DNA from: Cantharellus purpuraceus
Taxonomy: Eukaryota; Basidiomycota; Agaricomycetes; Cantharellales; Hydnaceae
Direction: 5' to 3'
Assembly (NCBI GenBank): GCA_025174535.1
Contig: JALBUN010000014.1
Location: forward strand, 124,001-188,000
DNA length: 64,000 bases
Part shown: in pieces, positions 21,893 to 31,594 of the stretch
Layout of the letters: each line of letters begins with the position of its first letter
How positions within the stretch are numbered: position 1 is the first letter of the stretch
Notes under the pieces: model-generated
The model's input: the letters and a program-made list of their open reading frames with translations, nothing else
Database searches by the model: none
What the model was told of the DNA's origin: nothing
Made by a program: the position numbers and the translations under genes

Positions 21893-22440
21893 AGGCCGTA
21901 CGTTCGTTGTAATCTACTCGGGCTCAAAAACTTGTCCGTGGGTTTCTACAATTTGCTAATATAACATTTTTCCCAAAAACCCCATGTAAATTCCTTTTCT
22001 GCCTAAGAGTCACCCGGTGGCCCACCTTGGAGCAGCCTCTGCAACTCTTGAAGAAAAGTCGAATTATTTATGCCTTCGGAACTACTGCCGCTACTAGCAG
22101 ATGTTCCGAAGGCATGCTTAGCGTCTCCTTCCTGACTGATATTCGAAGGGCCTGAGGAAGATTGGCCAGGCTCGGAGCTGGAGACAGTGGCTAAGTCAAA
22201 GATTTTGTGCACTTCTTGACGGACGGTAGCTGCTATCCTAGATTCCATCTCCTCGAGGAGACGTTCCGCTCTGCCTGTTGTCTTCAGTACTGCCACGACC
22301 TTTGCCTGCAGCTTGCATTTTACGCCACTGGCGGCGGCTTAAGCCTGCGCGTGCTGCACGTCCAGACGTGGGAGCTGGCGGAGGCGGGAGGCGCTCCTCG
22401 TTGCTCTCCTGTACCTCCATGGGCAAAGCCGCGGGGAGGG
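21893..22440 (-). pseudogene. Gene D fragment, copy D2 (C-terminal part)
   Basis: Minus strand matches the last ~150 codons of gene D plus its 3' flank: PMEVQESNEERLPPPPAP, RAARAGLSRRQWRKMQAAGK, RAERLLEEMESRIAATVRQE and LLQGGPPGDS. It carries only one copy of the PMEVQES unit (D1 has two), a frame break after STEDN near 22290 (the GPRPGKGRKG stretch is missing) and no upstream part. At 22440 homology stops exactly where the terminus repeat begins. Confidence 0.8.
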
Positions 22441-22560
22441 CACGAGTAGAGAAATGCGGCGGCACATACCTCACATGTATGTGCTTGTCGTTCAGACTCC
22501 GACAAACTCAGATTCTTACTGTTACTCTTTACTTCCACCATCGCGTTGTTAGGTGAACTG
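22440..22560 (+). repeat. Terminus repeat and first half of a ~92-bp repeat
   Basis: Matches 5795-5890 and 10640-10755. The ~92-bp repeat is cut after GTGAACTG by the solo LTR that follows and resumes at 23267. Confidence 0.75.
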
Positions 22561-23266
22561 TGTTGATTATGGGAGAAAGGGGTTAGGAGAGAGGGGGAAC
22601 AGGAGTACATAGGAGGCTCAGGAGGTTGAGGGGGAGGTAGGAAAGCAAGGGGAAATGGTTATGAGGGAAGAGGAGAAGCCCCTGTAAGCTCCACACCCAT
22701 CAGATTATTCTCCTATATTTCTTTTATATTATTTCATCATTTTTCCCTATTGACTCCACCCCCATTTCGTTTTTATCACAAGATTCTTTCCCATGATTCA
22801 AATGATTCAGGACTTTTATCACATGTTTTCAGGACACATATCTTGTATAAAACATGCCTAGCTAGATATGAAATGGACCAGAGAATTTGCTCTCACTTGT
22901 TTTTGTTGACTGTGTCTGAACTATTCATTTCTAGAATAACTCCAGAACGAACGCGTATTTCTACAATCTTTTGCATACTCTTCCAGAGTATTGCAACATC
23001 TGTTCGAATCCCAGTTTACGAAGCCTAAGCTCCACTGGCTGATTTTCTATTAAGCATTTACTCTTGTTCGAGTCATCTGCTCCTGATCCCTGCTCAAATT
23101 GTCAATATCTAGATGAGGACTACACCAAATCTCATCAAACTTCGTATGAGGACACTCCCAAGATATATCTTCAATTTGACTATCATACACCCAGTTCCCA
23201 TCACTCCCTCTGTCACTATTCAAAATCTACTTTCCACACCCCCCCAGCAAGGCGAAATTTTCAACA
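22561..23266. mobile_element. Solo LTR, 706 bp
   Basis: TGTTGATT at one end and TTTTCAACA at the other, flanked by the target duplication AACTG (22556-22560 and 23267-23271); removing it restores an uninterrupted ~92-bp repeat. No related internal region is present. Orientation is not settled. It is unrelated in sequence to the 1432-bp gypsy LTR and the copia LTRs. Confidence 0.85.
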
Positions 23267-23514
23267 AACTGAAGTCTCACGCTCAGTTGTAAATCCTTAC
23301 ACTCTTCGTCCTTCCCTCATGTTCACCCACTCCCATCATCTAGTAGTTCTGGTTGTAGGTGAACTGAAGTTTGGGGCACTCAGTTGTGAATCCTTACACT
23401 CCTCATCCTTCTGTCGCGTCCACCTGCTCCCACCATCAAGTAGTTGGGTAATTATTCTCCTTTGTCTATCCTGCCGTCATCTTAGGTGAACTGAAGCCTC
23501 GCACTCAGTTTAAA
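23267..23514 (+). repeat. Forward ~92-bp repeats, inverted duplicate of the RIX7 upstream region
   Basis: Three cores (about 23267, 23361 and 23490) in the same order and spacing as the reverse copies at 3100-3350, including the unique spacer around TAGTTGGGTAATTATTCTCC. Part of the segmental duplication that carries the RIX7 fragment. Confidence 0.75.
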
Positions 23515-23912
23515 TCCTCTTTGAAGACAGCGGTTTATTTAAAATTCGACTTTCTCACTGGCAAGCACTGCTGCTGAAACAAGTAGTATGGAGACATCTG
23601 TGAGCAGCCTTTCATGGTATTATGTGGCACCTTTCTAGAAATCTAACTGTTGGTCAGGCAGAGAATGCTCTTAATTGAGGTGTACAAGGTCTATGGACCA
23701 GCCAGAGATGCAATCAAGTGAATCTAAACATCCCAACCCTCACCCCATCTCCCATACCAGTGTCGAAACGTCAAACTCGTTCTATATGTACCTCTGATTG
23801 CCCTGAAGAGCGCAGCCACAAACATATCAGGACATTGTCTATTTTCAAGGATCATAACACTCCTAGCATGAGTAGGAGTGGATGCACCATGTGGTGTCTT
23901 GCTATGGGGACC
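23515..23912 (+). pseudogene. RIX7 duplicate: exon 1 start fused to the second Walker A region
   Basis: An inverted copy of the RIX7 upstream region and first half of exon 1 ([20 protein letters not shown] region, here [20 protein letters not shown]). After HNTPSM it jumps to sequence matching RIX7 1370-1410 ([12 protein letters not shown] region), so a large internal part is deleted. Substitutions are mostly C-to-T or G-to-A at former CpG sites. No function. Confidence 0.85.
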
Positions 23913-24536
23913 TTGGCATCAGAAGTCCAGAGTGAGGGCTTGGTGGGAAGATCGCATTGTAAGCATAGAGTCCTTGTCTGTCTTCTCCACATGTTGCTGA
24001 TGATTATGCAGTGCTGCCATGGTACGGGCGTGGATTTACCAAGGGTGTCCTGTTTGTCAAAGAAAGAATGAGGGGGAACAGACATCATAGACATGCATAC
24101 ATACATGTTGTGTGAATGACAGATGCTTTTTCATTTGATCCCTATTATCGCAAGCTGTATTACATGCATGCGCTCATTATTATTTGTTTTTTCTTTGCTC
24201 TTCTACATCATGCTGTGTTTCAAGAACAGTCATGTGTACGAAGTGCATTATGTGGCACACATTTCTATTGTACATCAGGGAGTGAATCAAGAAGGATTAT
24301 GTTTGTACGACATTTTGACATTGATTGGCTCGCACTCGACTTCCATTGGCATTTGAAAAGTGCATTTAGTCTTCACATGCTCAAGGAGTAATGCGCACAG
24401 GGCATCCTATGGCATAACCGATATCCTCTTTTGGGGTTTCTGTATTAGTGGGGAGCCTGTACCCTTCCAAGTACTTCCTCACATCTCGTGCAGACAGGTT
24501 ATGGATAGCCTGTGTGGTGTGTAAAGGAGGAAGACG
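23913..24536. other. No gene recognised
   Basis: AT-rich sequence between the RIX7 duplicate and the heptad-repeat gene; short frames only, no repeat of other blocks seen. It may include 3' exons of the heptad-repeat gene that I cannot define. Confidence 0.35.
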
Positions 24537-25320
24537 CTAGACATGCCAACACACATGAGAATAGAATAGGGGTGAGCGACATAGGACATACATGATTGCC
24601 TGGGGGTGAAGTACCATCCTTGAAATGGAGAACCTTGAATGGACAAATACCATTGTAGCATTGCAAATTGAAACTCTGCAGAGGATTTTAATTTGGTTGA
24701 GGAGATATACTGATTCAACTACCTGGCTCACAGTTTGCAATGCTTCCCTCACTCTGGCATCAATCAAATCCAGCTTGTCCTTGACTTGATCCAGCTTTCT
24801 ATCCACCTTCTTTTCCAGATTGTCTACCTTTTTCTCCAGATTGTCTACCTTTTTCTCCAGATTGTCTACCTTTTTCTCCAGATTGTCTACCTTTTTCTCC
24901 AGATTGTCTACCTTTTTCTCCAGATTGTCTACCTTTTTCTCCAGATTGTCTACCTTTTTCTCCAGATTGTCTACCTTTTTCTCCAGATTGTCTACCTTTT
25001 TCTCCAGATTGTCTACCTTTTTCTCCAGATCTTCAAGCCCTGTCTCCACCATCTTTTCCAGATTGTCTAGCCTTGTCTCCAACGGTTCTAATGCAGCTTG
25101 CATGGCACCATGGAACCAGGGCGGCGCCACAGCTGCAATTTCCTCAGTGTAATGTCTGCGTTCTAGGTAACATATCAGGACTCACCCTCAGCTGCATTTG
25201 TGCTAATTACTGCAGCTTGGTAGATATGGGCTCTTGCCAGATCATGCATTGTTGCAGTGCCAGGCCGGTGGGTCACTGCAAAACTCATATGAATGGGGAA
25301 TGCAAACAGTTGGCTGGCCA
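24537..25320 (-). CDS. Hypothetical coiled-coil protein with tandem heptads
   Basis: The main exon reads EEIAAVAPPWFHGAMQAALE, then LETRLDNLEK, then ten near-identical DNLEKKV heptads, then DRKLDQVKDKLDLIDARVRE. A probable upstream exon (about 25315-25190: GTATMHDLARAHIYQ) joins through a GTGAGT...GCAG intron near 25189-25157. Leu and Val in a heptad pattern predict a long parallel coiled coil. The C-terminus after VSQVVESVYLL probably runs into an intron, so the frame to 24537 is not the true end. Proteins starting PPWF...AMQAALEP with variable coiled coil occur in agaricomycetes as uncharacterised families, as far as I recall; function unknown. Confidence 0.5.
24811..25030 (-). repeat. 21-bp coding minisatellite, ten units
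   Basis: Ten almost perfect tandem 21-bp units, each encoding one DNLEKKV heptad, on the minus strand. Unit-to-unit identity is close to complete, which suggests recent expansion; copy number can change without a frame change. Confidence 0.95.
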
Positions 25321-25534
25321 CTGACATGCACTTGTCCTGACTTGGGCTACATAATTGACGGCATTGGAAACATCATCCAATGTTGGTGGATCCTGGGCCT
25401 CATAAGGACCTAAGTATTTCTTGGAGTTTCTTCAATGGACAGGTGGTCCAGAAATGTTTGGCCTTAACAAATACTTTGTCTCTGATTTGCAGGTCCAGAG
25501 CTGGAATGCGGCATTGGTCACCTGTCTCCACAAT
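25321..25534. other. No gene recognised
   Basis: Sequence between the heptad-repeat gene and the long hairpin. A 61-codon minus frame overlaps the hairpin, but nothing recognisable is encoded. Confidence 0.35.
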
Positions 25535-25592
25535 AAGCGATGTGTCTCCCTGGATCGCTGACAGGCGTGCGATCCAGGGAGACACATCGCTT
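25535..25592. repeat. Perfect 24-bp inverted repeat with 10-bp loop
   Basis: Left arm 25535-25558 (AAGCGATGTG...) and right arm 25569-25592 are exact reverse complements. No coding feature explains it; see findings. Confidence 0.95.
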
Positions 25593-25668
25593 TGAATGCT
25601 TTATGCATTGGCAGTTCCCTGTCTTTTGCTCCCATAAACTTTGTAGAATGGTGCGAGAAAAGGAACAC

Positions 25669-25807
25669 TGGAGATATAATTGTGGCTGGCCGTGGTGTCA
25701 GTTTTGCAGCACACAAGGGCATTCAGGTGTCCTGGTCGATAGTACGATGGTACGACCACAGTGGCTTGAACAGCCTGGAGGAAGTCCTGCAAGGTGCCGA
25801 GAAGGAA
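25669..25807 (+). pseudogene. LCB1: LCB1 fragment, copy 3
   Basis: About 46 codons of the Lcb1-like protein: GDIIVAGRGVSFAAHKGIQV, WYDHSGLNSLEEVLQGAEKE. It begins and ends abruptly inside the coding sequence relative to 60.86-61.01 kb. The aminotransferase neighbourhood is otherwise absent, so it is a duplication scrap. Confidence 0.8.
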
Positions 25808-25857
25808 TGAATCAAGTTGAAATTGAAAGCCAGCGGCAAAAACAAAAAAGATTAAGG

Positions 25858-26350
25858 ATTTTACAACTGAGTGTGAGGCTTCAGTTCACCTAACAACCAA
25901 ATCAACCTGAAGGTGAGATGGAGATGGCAGCAGAACTGCAAGCCTGTACAACGGCTCTGGCTCTTAAGAAGACGGTAGAGGATACAAAGGAGAGACTGTG
26001 TTCATGTCTCTTGCAGTTGTGCAAAGAATAAAATTGACAACGGACGGTGATGGTGATGTATGCTTGAAAATCATGGTAGATGTTGGGACGAGTAGTAAGG
26101 TCAACCCCAGCAACTACTAGTACAACTACCAGATACAACTGAGTGCAAGCAGGGCACAGTGGTGCAGATGAGAGGGAGAAAGTACCAGGACGAGTATGCT
26201 CGATTTAACCTTCGCCTTCTTGAGGATTTACAACTGAGCGCAAGACTTCAGTTAACCGAACAATGAGGACTACTTGGTGGTGGGAGTGGAAGAACGTGGT
26301 GGAAGAATGAGGAGTCTAAGGATTCACAACTGAGTGTGAGATTTCAGTTC
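25858..26350. repeat. Reverse ~92-bp repeats and a segment shared with 52.57-52.80 and 53.6-53.82 kb
   Basis: Reverse cores near 25864, 26226 and 26326. Between them, 25970-26200 matches 52560-52760 and the reverse complement of 53640-53830, including AACGGACGGTGATGGTGATG. Confidence 0.65.
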
Positions 26351-28118
26351 ACCTGACAATATGATGGTGGGAGTAAAGAGTAAGAGTAAAAATCTGAGTT
26401 TGTCGGAGTCTGAAAGATAAGTACGTGCATGTGAGGTATGTGCCGCCGTATTTCTCTGCTCGCACAACTTACTAAAACACACAGCAAGTCGACTCATATA
26501 GTGAGTTGACTTCGGTTTGTGTTTGCTAACTAGTATTACGATGCAAAGGCAAGTTGACCTAGACAGGCTAGATACTTGGACAGCTGGCACTGCTACAACA
26601 GGTCGCAGACACTTTATTCTTGCCCATCACACCCATCATCTTATCCCTTTCATTAGCAGTTGAGTTACACGCTTCCTTGTTCCTAAATCTAGTAGGCAGC
26701 CCACTGTCCACCGCATCTTCTGCCATCTGTGTGAGACTGGTGTTGTCTGTCATCATGAGACTGTGGCTATCAATACTCATATAGATGTTTTCATTGAAAT
26801 ATTGGCTGAGAGCATGTGCTGTGCAGTGTCAAGACGGAGTGTTTGTCCAACGGTTTGGAAAATATGAGACTGGCCCTGGTGACAACAAGCTTGGTGCTAT
26901 TCCTCCACAATCAACATATCGTCATCAAAGTTTGAATTGTTCAATGAAAAGAGCATTCAACTTCATTTTCGTTGACTTTGGTGATTGTTGCTAGATGCTC
27001 ACAGATGGTTTCATTGAATAAAACTATTGGCTCAAATTTGAGAGGGTAGACTGTCCAGTATCATTTTTGTTGATTTTGGTGACTGATGCTAGTGCCAGTA
27101 TTGATGCATTCTGGCATGCTGTGATACAACACTGATCATTGGTGGTATTAATGCACAATGCTACCTCAGTCAAAGTGACAAACATTGATGCATTGAAACA
27201 TGTATTCATACGAGTGAAGAAAACTGGTTTCAAACACTACTGATGTCCCCAATTTACCAGCACCAGCTCACCAAGCCCTGGTTAATGAGTTCGCCTCTCG
27301 GAGACATGCAGCGACCTCCTCGTCCCACCTGCCCACCCTCACCCACTTCTCCCACGGTCGTCGCCGGGCTGCTCCATCCGGGCCTTGCAGGACTTGCATT
27401 GTGGGGTGTGGTGCATCCAGGCCCACCAGAGGATGCTGCAGTCGCTGCAGGAGAGTATGCCTGTGAGGTGCTCAGGGCAGCTGGGGCTGCAGGGTGTGTG
27501 AGGCGGAGGGGGCAGGGGAAGTAGAGTGCGAAAGGGGGGTCGAGCACTAGAGAGAGAGTGTGTGTGTGAGGGTGTTGGAAGGAGGTAGGAGAGAGAGGTA
27601 GGGTAGGAAGGGATTTCAAGTTACAAACAGAGGATGCAGGTAGCATGGGCAAAGGTGATGTCGACCATGAGACGTTTGTAGTTGCTGTCAATAATCTAGT
27701 TGTTGTTGGCGTGGACAAAGGCATGTACTTTTTCACGAAATTCAGCATCAGGGTCTTGGGGAAAGATAAAAATTGGGGTGAGTCGTGCTTGGATATCGTG
27801 TGCGGTGGGTTGTATTCATTGTAACTCAGTCTAGTTGGGTTGCCAGTGTATGTGGGCTAGATGGATTGTTGGAAAATGCAGGATGGTGGAGAGTTTATTG
27901 GTGATGGTTGACTGGAATCATAATACAATCATGGGCTCTTTTGCTATACACTAGGGACAGATATCGTCAGTACCTTGCTGTTCCTCACCATGAGAATGTG
28001 AAGGTGGCTGTGCTTGTTGCATTTCAAGGTGGAGGTTGGGGCTGATTTGCAGGCAGCGTGTGGTGGGGAATGGAGGGGTTTGCATAGTGAGGTATAGATT
28101 CAAGACTCGTATGCTATC
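26351..28118 (-). pseudogene. Inverted copy of block alpha (alpha')
   Basis: Reverse complement of about 3.58-5.88 kb without LTRs L1 and L2. It retains the terminus repeat (26.36-26.48 kb), the MSIDSHSLMMTDN segment (26780-26568), the KPVFFTRMNTCFNASMFVTL segment (27.23-27.03 kb), the CSDCSILWWAWMHH region near 27.4 kb and the DPDAEFREKVHAFVHANN stretch near 27.7 kb. The far end is cut at 28118 by a truncated gypsy LTR. Intact coding is not visible. Confidence 0.7.
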
Positions 28119-28630
28119 TGTTTTGGAACCTGCAAAATTATGGTGTTAGGGCAAACTCTAAATCACCACAATTCCATGAATGAACAGCTGAGAAGAATAT
28201 CAAATCCTACTGCAGCACAACTCCAGAAACAATTTAACGTTTGTACTTTGGTTACAATCCATTGTAATGGTCAATGCAGACGATACGCAGGAAGGTAATA
28301 TGTTTCTTAGCAGTAGGGAATGAATAAGACTTCCAGAGTCTAGAGTTCACAGACGCTTAGGGGTCCAGATATTCCAAAAAGAGGGGAATGCACTTAGAGG
28401 CTAGAGGAAGTAGGTGGATGAATCCAACCGTCCAACCAGTGACACTCTGAAGCGGGTAACAGCAATGTGTGAAGTAGTCTAGCAACTGCTTCACACGAGT
28501 TCAAGATCCTAATGTTCTGCAAAGGCAGTACACACTAGTAACTTAAACAGAGAGCACTAATGGCAGGACTATCGACAGACAATCTCACCCTGTAGATTCG
28601 TAGTCACATGAGGTAGATACTACACTCATT
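28119..28630 (-). mobile_element. Truncated gypsy LTR A
   Basis: The terminal ~510 bp of the 1432-bp gypsy LTR in minus orientation (starts TGTTTTGGAACC on the plus strand), diverged from the three full copies. It is cut at the point where the next LTR copy starts. Confidence 0.8.
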
Positions 28631-28937
28631 GTTTTGGAACCTGCAAAATTATGGTGTTAGGGCAAACTCTAAATCACCACAATTCCGTGAATGAACAGCT
28701 GAGAAGAATATCAAACCCTGCTGCAGCACAACTCCAGAAACGATTTAAATAAATGATTCTGGGCCGAGTTCTGCATGGAATATTCCCAGAAAAATATGGA
28801 AAAATAGAGAATATTTGAATAAGTCCATTCCAGGTACAAGCATCAAATATATGCTGATATTTAGGAATGGAAAAGCAAAGAATAGCACATTGGTGCTGCA
28901 TAAATGGAATTTGATAGGGAAAAGGTGGTTCCCATAC
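28631..28937 (-). mobile_element. Gypsy LTR B with a large internal deletion
   Basis: Has both LTR ends (TGTTTTGG and CCCATACA on the plus strand), but about 1.1 kb is missing between ACGATTTAA and ATAAATGATTCTGG. The right flank is the damaged copia-2 LTR; the flanks show no target duplication, so the A/B pair is probably a rearranged junction. Confidence 0.8.
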
Positions 28938-29940
28938 AGGCTCTAATATTAATCAAACTCAGAGAAGAGGTTAATACGGAGTAACTGATTAGTAATTAAC
29001 ACACTACAAGCCCACTCGGAGCAGTAACTTGAAGTGTATTAATTGTTATTCATTGATCAAGAACCTTACATGTGTAATTGAGACTCTGAGGTTAGTCAAA
29101 TTATCACGTATTGGGCTATTGGTTATAATCAAGAATCTTGCACATTTAATTGAGACTCTGAGGTTAGTCAGGTTAATACGTACTAGGCTATTGATTGGTC
29201 AAGAATACTGCACGTTTAATTGAGACTCTGAGGTTAGTCAGGTTAACACGTACTTTGCTATTGATTGGTTGGTTCAATTGTGGGCATTTCAATAAATCAA
29301 CAACACAGTCTATTAACTCACCTCTTTGAGACGAGATTAATATCCCTTGACTGTTGATTCTATCACGGATAAACACGTACAGTGAATACGCTTGTTCAGA
29401 AGGAAGTGTTCAAGTGCATATCTATCTTTTTATGTTGAAGGGATTATTGTTAGCTTTAATCCACTCAACCTGCGGTACTAAGGCACTAGGTTACTTCCCC
29501 CTTTGAAGTATCTGAACCCTTGAACGCCTGTCAAACTTTGACTTTACATTGCATCAGTAAAGTGTGAACTACACGTGACAAGCATAAATCTCTATTGCTT
29601 CACTTCCTGTGGCAACATTGATTGTGATTGCTCACCGGAGTATAATTTCTTAATTGGGTTCTCCGTTAAAATAGTTTCAAGCTTATTGCTAGCCTTGAAA
29701 GGTCATACATCCTTGGGCTAAACTTAGATTGTGATTAACACCACAGTTTAGGTTGAAGTTCACGGTTCCAAAACATTACCTTCTACTCCCACGGATCCCA
29801 GGTACAGCACCATAACTATGAGCTTTCATACTAGATTCTGAGAGACTTACCTTCTACTCCCATGGATCCCAGATCCCAGATCATAGAATACGAACTATTC
29901 CGCATAACGCTCCGAACTTCATAACTTAATACCCTTTTCA
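28938..29940 (+). mobile_element. Copia-2 5' LTR, left end missing
   Basis: Ends ...CCCTTTTCA immediately before the half-tRNA primer site at 29941, so it is the LTR of the following gag. Its start has been removed by gypsy LTR B. It includes a tandem repeat of 69-73 bp (29077, 29149 and 29219, each with TTGAGACTCTGAGGTTAGTC), likely enhancer-like elements. Confidence 0.65.
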
Positions 29941-29955
29941 GGTTATGGGCCCCAG
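29941..29955 (+). promoter_or_regulatory. Copia-2 primer binding site (half initiator-Met tRNA)
   Basis: GGTTATGGGCCCCAG directly follows the LTR. It is complementary to the anticodon stem-loop of initiator methionyl-tRNA, not to its 3' CCA end; this is the priming mode described for Drosophila copia. Confidence 0.75.
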
Positions 29956-29958
29956 CCT

Positions 29959-30495
29959 TTGACCAGAACAAAAGAACATATCGACACGACAGATATCGAG
30001 AACAAGAGCTACAAACCCATCAGACTAACCAGCACAAACTACAATGTCTGGGCTATTGGCATGCAGGGCAAGCTCATGACGGCGAACGCATGGTGGATCA
30101 CTATTGGTGAATCAGAAAAGCCCAAGGATGCCGCTGAGCTCATGAGATGGGTGCTTAAGAGAGAGGAAGCAGCCGGTCTCATACTCAGATCTCTCACTCA
30201 CACCCAATATGTACACATTGAAGGTTTTATGGACGATCCCACAGCCATGTGGAGGCACCTTAAGAGCGCGCATCGATCTCAAATAGCAAACAGTAGGTAC
30301 CACGCGATGCAGAAATTGCTCAATACCCACAAGGACGACATGGAGTCACTCACTGATTACTATGCGTGCATTAACATCGCAAAAAACAACCTCATCGCCT
30401 TAATACCAACTTCCCTCACAGCATCAGACATCGTAGACGAGATTAGTATTCATGCAGCAATATCAGGATTAGACCAAGCGGAGTATGGAGCGTTC
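29959..30495 (+). pseudogene. gag: Copia-2 gag, truncated
   Basis: The N-terminal 179 codons of a copia-type Gag (UBN2/gag-polypeptide pattern): KPIRLTSTNYNVWAIGMQGK, MWRHLKSAHRSQ, and SLTDYYACINIAKNNLIAL. It is cut at 30495 by a gypsy LTR; the rest of the element is not found in the window. Gag would form the particle that packages the element RNA. Different in sequence from copia-1 Gag at 50 kb. Confidence 0.8.
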
Positions 30496-31594
30496 TGTAT
30501 GGGAATCACCTTTTCCCTATCAAATTCCATTTATGCAGCACCAATGTGCTATTCTTTGCTTTTCCATTCCTAAATATCAGCATATATTTGATGCTTGTAC
30601 CTGGAATGGACTTATTCAAATATTCTCTATTTTTCCATATTTTTCTGGGAATATTCCATGCAGAACTCGGCCCAGAATCATTTATTTCTGCTGTGCTACA
30701 GTTGTGGACCCATAGGCGCCCACAAACCTTCGCGCAGCCGCCTCTCCCCTTTTGGACCAGGCATTTGGCCTCAATTCAAGCTCAGATGTCTCTGATCAAT
30801 AAATATTCTCTAACTTAACAACCACAGCCTCTCAGGGCACTATTTTCCGTGCAGATCATCACATGACATGTGGCTATCCATGGCTGTCCAAACCAGTGCA
30901 GAAAACAGGGTGGACACCCTTCTTTTTGCCTGATCAGTGCCTAGCTCAGGGATCAGATCAGCTGATGGGTGATCAAATCAGGTGATTGCCTTGGAATATT
31001 CTACCCCTTTCCATAACATTCTAGCTGTTTCCCTCTATTATTAGATAGAACTTTCCAGAACCATTATTCAGCTCCTGATCAGTGTTAGTGCTGTGATCAG
31101 ATCCTGTGATTGGCTTGGAATATTCTACCCCTTTCTCCCACCTTCCACAACCTTCCAGTAGTTTCCATCTATTAATAGGTAGAATATTCCAGAAGCATTA
31201 GTCAGCCCCTGTAAATACAATATATAAGGAGGCCATTCTGCCTCTGAAAGAATAACATATCATCATATTCTACCCATCTTCTGCACACCAGTGTGACTAG
31301 AGTGACATACAGTGTCATCCTCTATCTCAGTAACTGTTGATTACCAGTTCAAGGATCTTTTACAGTTGTGTAACTGTACTTGATTGCACTCGAAGTAGTG
31401 ATATTCCTGCTTTGGGCGTGAGTGTAGTATCTGCCTCACGTGACTACGAATCTACAGGGTGAGATTGTCTGTCGATAGTCCTGCCATTAGTGCTCTTGTT
31501 TAAGTAACTAGTGTGTACTGCCTTTGCAGAGCATTAGAAGCTTGAACTCGTGTGAAGCAGTTGCTAGACTACTTCACACATTGCTGTTACCCGC

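Noticed and set aside
22995..23015. tRNA B-box-like GTTCGAATCC
   Set aside because: No matching A box, no acceptor or anticodon stems; it lies inside a solo LTR. No tRNA gene was found in the window.
24811..25030. CRISPR-like direct repeats
   Set aside because: Units are contiguous with no spacers and code for heptads in a eukaryotic context.
24735..25152. Long plus-strand ORFs rich in VYLFLQI or STFFSRL
   Set aside because: They are antisense readings of the 21-bp heptad minisatellite; periodic DNA keeps all frames open.
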